Below, piece by piece: positions 7,236 through 9,025 of a DNA stretch of 9,025 bases (positions within the stretch are counted from its first letter, which is position 1; every line of letters starts with the position of its first letter). The notes beneath the pieces are model-generated. The model was not told the DNA's origin, searched no databases, and saw only the letters and a program-made list of their open reading frames with translations. Source of the DNA: Pelagibacteraceae bacterium AG-339-N18 (GTDB taxonomy: Bacteria > Pseudomonadota > Alphaproteobacteria > Pelagibacterales > Pelagibacteraceae); the NCBI GenBank assembly GCA_003282055.1, contig QCAD01000030.1:1-9025 (forward strand), in the 5' to 3' direction. The translations under genes were made by a program, and so were the position numbers.

Positions 7236-8216
7236 ATGGAAAAAAAAATAAATTTGATTGTAAATGAGGCTGAAAAAAAGCTTCGTGTTGATATTTTTAT
7301 TAAAAAAAGAGAGGAAATCATAAGTAGGAGTAGAATTAAAAGTTTAATTTTAGATAAGAAATTAAAGATTAATAATAAAGTTATAATTGATCCCTCAAAG
7401 AAGATTTCTTTTAACGATAAAATCAGTTTAACTATTCCTGAACTTAAAAAAACCTCCTTAAAACCTTATAAATACAAACTAGATATTGTTTATGAGGATG
7501 AAGACTTGATGGTTATAAATAAACCCTCTGGAATAGTTATGCATCCTGGACCTGGAAATCTTGACAACACAATTGTTAATGCTTTAATTAATCTTGGAAA
7601 AAAATCCTTATCAAATATTAGTGGTGAACTAAGACCAGGTATAGTTCATAGAATAGACAAAAATACCTCAGGATTAGTTGTCATTGCTAAAAACAATCAA
7701 ACTCACGAACATCTCTCAATACAATTTAGTAAGCATACTATTAAAAGATTATATCAATTATTAATTTGGGGAAAAATAAGGCCGTCCAATGGTAGAATAG
7801 AAACTTTAATCAAAAGAAGTTCAAAAAATAGACAAATGATGGAAGTGAGTAAAATTAAAGGAAAAAAATCAATAACAAATTACAAAACTATTGAAGTTTT
7901 TGAAAACAAAAATACCCCGACTTTAAGTTTGATTGAATGTAAATTAGAAACTGGTCGAACTCATCAAATCAGAGTCCATATGAATTATATTGGGAATAGT
8001 GTTGTTGGTGACGACAAATATAAAAAAAAGTTTAAAAAGATCAAAGATATTAATCCTTTATTAGAAAAAAATCTTATGAGGTTAAATAGGCAATTTCTTC
8101 ACGCAAAAACTATTGGATTTATTCATCCAAAAAAAAATAGAGAAATGATTTTTAAGTCAGTTTTACCACAAGAACTTGAAAAAATTCTCAAAAGACTAAG
8201 AAATACAAGTAAATAA
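7236..8216 (+). CDS. rluD: Large-subunit rRNA pseudouridine synthase, RluA/RluD family
   Basis: The protein isomerises uridines to pseudouridine in RNA; RluD proper modifies helix 69 of 23S rRNA (positions 1911, 1915 and 1917 in E. coli). The 326 residues match the E. coli RluD length. An S4-type RNA-binding domain occupies about residues 15-70 (basic, with the RSRIKSLILDKKLKINN pattern at 31-47). The catalytic domain begins near YEDEDLMVINKPSGIVMHPGPG (86-107) and contains the family motif HRIDKNTSGL (138-147), with catalytic Asp141, then ETGRTHQIRVHM (248-259) and RQFLHAKTIGFIHP (285-298). Assignment to RluD rather than RluC rests on the S4 domain, length and the position just before rpoH, which is common in alphaproteobacteria; the exact target sites are inferred. 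No Shine-Dalgarno site is seen before the ATG at 7236. Confidence 0.93.
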   Translation: MEKKINLIVNEAEKKLRVDIFIKKREEIISRSRIKSLILDKKLKINNKVIIDPSKKISFNDKISLTIPELKKTSLKPYKYKLDIVYEDEDLMVINKPSGIVMHPGPGNLDNTIVNALINLGKKSLSNISGELRPGIVHRIDKNTSGLVVIAKNNQTHEHLSIQFSKHTIKRLYQLLIWGKIRPSNGRIETLIKRSSKNRQMMEVSKIKGKKSITNYKTIEVFENKNTPTLSLIECKLETGRTHQIRVHMNYIGNSVVGDDKYKKKFKKIKDINPLLEKNLMRLNRQFLHAKTIGFIHPKKNREMIFKSVLPQELEKILKRLRNTSK

Positions 8217-8235
8217 AACATTGAAATATTCTCAA
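8176..8235 (+). repeat. Pair of near-identical TTGA...TCTCAA elements before rpoH
   Basis: TTGAAAAAATTCTCAA (8176-8191, inside the last rluD codons) and TTGAAATATTCTCAA (8221-8235, in the intergenic gap) differ by one deletion and one substitution and start 45 bases apart. Each has TTGA and TCAA ends that are inverted complements of each other. The second copy overlaps the putative -35 of rpoH. This could be a tandem operator, or chance in A/T-rich DNA; it does not match the CIRCE heat-shock element. Confidence 0.3.
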
Positions 8236-8248
8236 TTTAAATTAGATA
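8221..8248 (+). promoter_or_regulatory. Candidate rpoH promoter
   Basis: TTGAAA (8221-8226) matches the -35 consensus at five of six bases and is followed after 16 bases by TAGATA (8243-8248), a poor -10 with three matches. The implied start site is about one base before or at the rpoH ATG (8256), so the mRNA would be practically leaderless if this is correct. The 39-base gap is the longest in the window, consistent with a separate promoter for the sigma factor, but read-through from rluD is also possible. Confidence 0.35.
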
Positions 8249-8255
8249 AACTGCT

Positions 8256-9025
8256 ATGAGCACGGCTATAAAGAGTAATTTTCCTATTTTAAGTAATGAG
8301 GGAGGCTTATCTGCATATCTTGAACAAATTAAGAAATTTCCAATGCTTGATGCAGAAGAGGAATATATGCTCGCTAAAAATTGGAAAACAACAGGTAATA
8401 TTAAATCAGCAGAAAAACTTGTAACTAGCCACTTAAGATTGGTAGCGAAAATTGCGATGGGTTACAAAGGTTACGGCCTACCCGTAAATGAAATGATCTC
8501 AGAGGGAAATATTGGTCTTATGCAAGCTGTAAAAAAATTTGAGCCCGAAAAAGGTTTTAGATTAGCCACTTATGCAATGTGGTGGATTAAAGCTTCAATC
8601 CAAGAATACATTTTGAAATCATGGAGTTTAGTGAAAATCGGTACTACTACTGCACAAAAAAAATTATTTTTTAATCTTAAAAAATTAAAAAATCAAATTG
8701 CACCTCAATCTGAGGGTGACTTAAGAAATGAGCATGTAAACGAAATTGCAAGAAAACTAGATGTGAGTAAAGAGGAAGTTGTTTCAATGAATCGTAGGCT
8801 ATCAGGAAAAGAATTTTCTCTTAATGCTCAAATAGGTGAAGATGGTGATGAATGGCAAGATTGGTTGGTAGATAAAGAATTGGACCATGATCTTAAATTT
8901 GCACACAAAGAAGAAATGGAGCAAAGAAAGGATTTGTTGAAAAGTTCAATTAAAGTTCTAAATGATCGTGAAAAAGAAATTTTGTATTCAAGAAGGTTAA
9001 ACGATGATCCGACTACACTGGAGGA
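8256..9025 (+). CDS. rpoH: RNA polymerase heat-shock sigma factor RpoH (sigma-32), 3' end cut by window edge
   Basis: RpoH directs RNA polymerase to heat-shock promoters. From ATG at 8256, 256 codons run open to the window end. Region 2 is clear: LVTSHLRLVAKIAMGYKGYG (55-74), then ISEGNIGLMQAVKKFEPEKG (81-100), and YAMWWIKASIQEYIL (106-120) covering 2.3-2.4. The diagnostic RpoH box is QKKLFFNLKK at 134-143 (QRKLFFNLRK in E. coli), which separates it from housekeeping RpoD. Region 3 follows with NEIARKLDVSKEEV (162-175), and region 4 begins at LNDREKEILYSRR (235-247). About 35-40 residues, including the -35-binding helix-turn-helix, are missing beyond the edge, so it is partial rather than broken. 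The N-terminal sequence AYLEQIKKFPMLDAEEEY (20-37) supports this start. No Shine-Dalgarno site is visible. Identification as RpoH is firm. Confidence 0.96.
   Translation, partial: MSTAIKSNFPILSNEGGLSAYLEQIKKFPMLDAEEEYMLAKNWKTTGNIKSAEKLVTSHLRLVAKIAMGYKGYGLPVNEMISEGNIGLMQAVKKFEPEKGFRLATYAMWWIKASIQEYILKSWSLVKIGTTTAQKKLFFNLKKLKNQIAPQSEGDLRNEHVNEIARKLDVSKEEVVSMNRRLSGKEFSLNAQIGEDGDEWQDWLVDKELDHDLKFAHKEEMEQRKDLLKSSIKVLNDREKEILYSRRLNDDPTTLE

Noticed and set aside
8217..8255. CIRCE-type heat-shock operator before rpoH
   Set aside because: No TTAGCACTC or GAGTGCTAA half-site is present; only the weaker TTGA/TCAA arms reported separately.

Overview
The window looks like a piece of a streamlined, AT-rich alphaproteobacterial chromosome, most likely SAR11 (Pelagibacterales). 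Four things suggest this: strong A/T bias with long A and T runs, lysine- and isoleucine-rich proteins using mostly AGA, TTA and AAA codons, extreme compaction, and alphaproteobacterial-type gene neighbours (pdxH beside aroC; xseB-ispA-dxs; rluD followed by rpoH). Only about 122 of 9025 bases lie outside genes, and the longest gap is 39 bases. The taxonomic call is inference; no rRNA or other marker is present.

Layout, left to right. Positions 1-525 (minus strand) hold most of pdxH, cut at its 3' end by the window edge. A 33-base divergent gap separates it from aroC (559-1641, plus), which converges on the xseB-ispA-dxs operon read on the minus strand (4664 down to 1647). That operon's genes overlap: 20 bases for xseB/ispA and 4 bases for ispA/dxs. 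A 20-base divergent gap leads to a plus-strand operon of a Sua5/TsaC-type threonylcarbamoyl-AMP synthase, an ABC ATPase and an ABC-2 permease (4685-7133), also overlapping. A minus-strand tRNA-Arg(UCG) gene (7136-7212) starts 2 bases after the permease stop. Then come rluD (7236-8216, plus) and the first 256 codons of rpoH (8256 to the window end, plus).

How the genes fit together. Dxs makes 1-deoxy-xylulose 5-phosphate, which feeds MEP-pathway isoprenoids, and IspA condenses the resulting C5 units to farnesyl diphosphate. The same Dxs product is a precursor of pyridoxal phosphate in the DXP-dependent route whose last oxidation is done by PdxH, and of thiamin, which Dxs itself needs. AroC completes the shikimate pathway. 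The Sua5-type enzyme, RluD and tRNA-Arg serve translation; RpoH is the heat-shock sigma factor; XseB is a small DNA-repair nuclease subunit. The ABC pair is an exporter of unknown substrate.

I found no mobile element, CRISPR array, phage gene, toxin-antitoxin pair or unexplained large ORF, and I do not think the window holds a new biological system. The points worth a second look are small: an ABC ATPase without the usual Q-loop glutamine, a long A tract at the xseB/ispA junction, tail-to-tail packing with no terminator space, gene starts lacking Shine-Dalgarno sequences, and a near-repeat upstream of rpoH.
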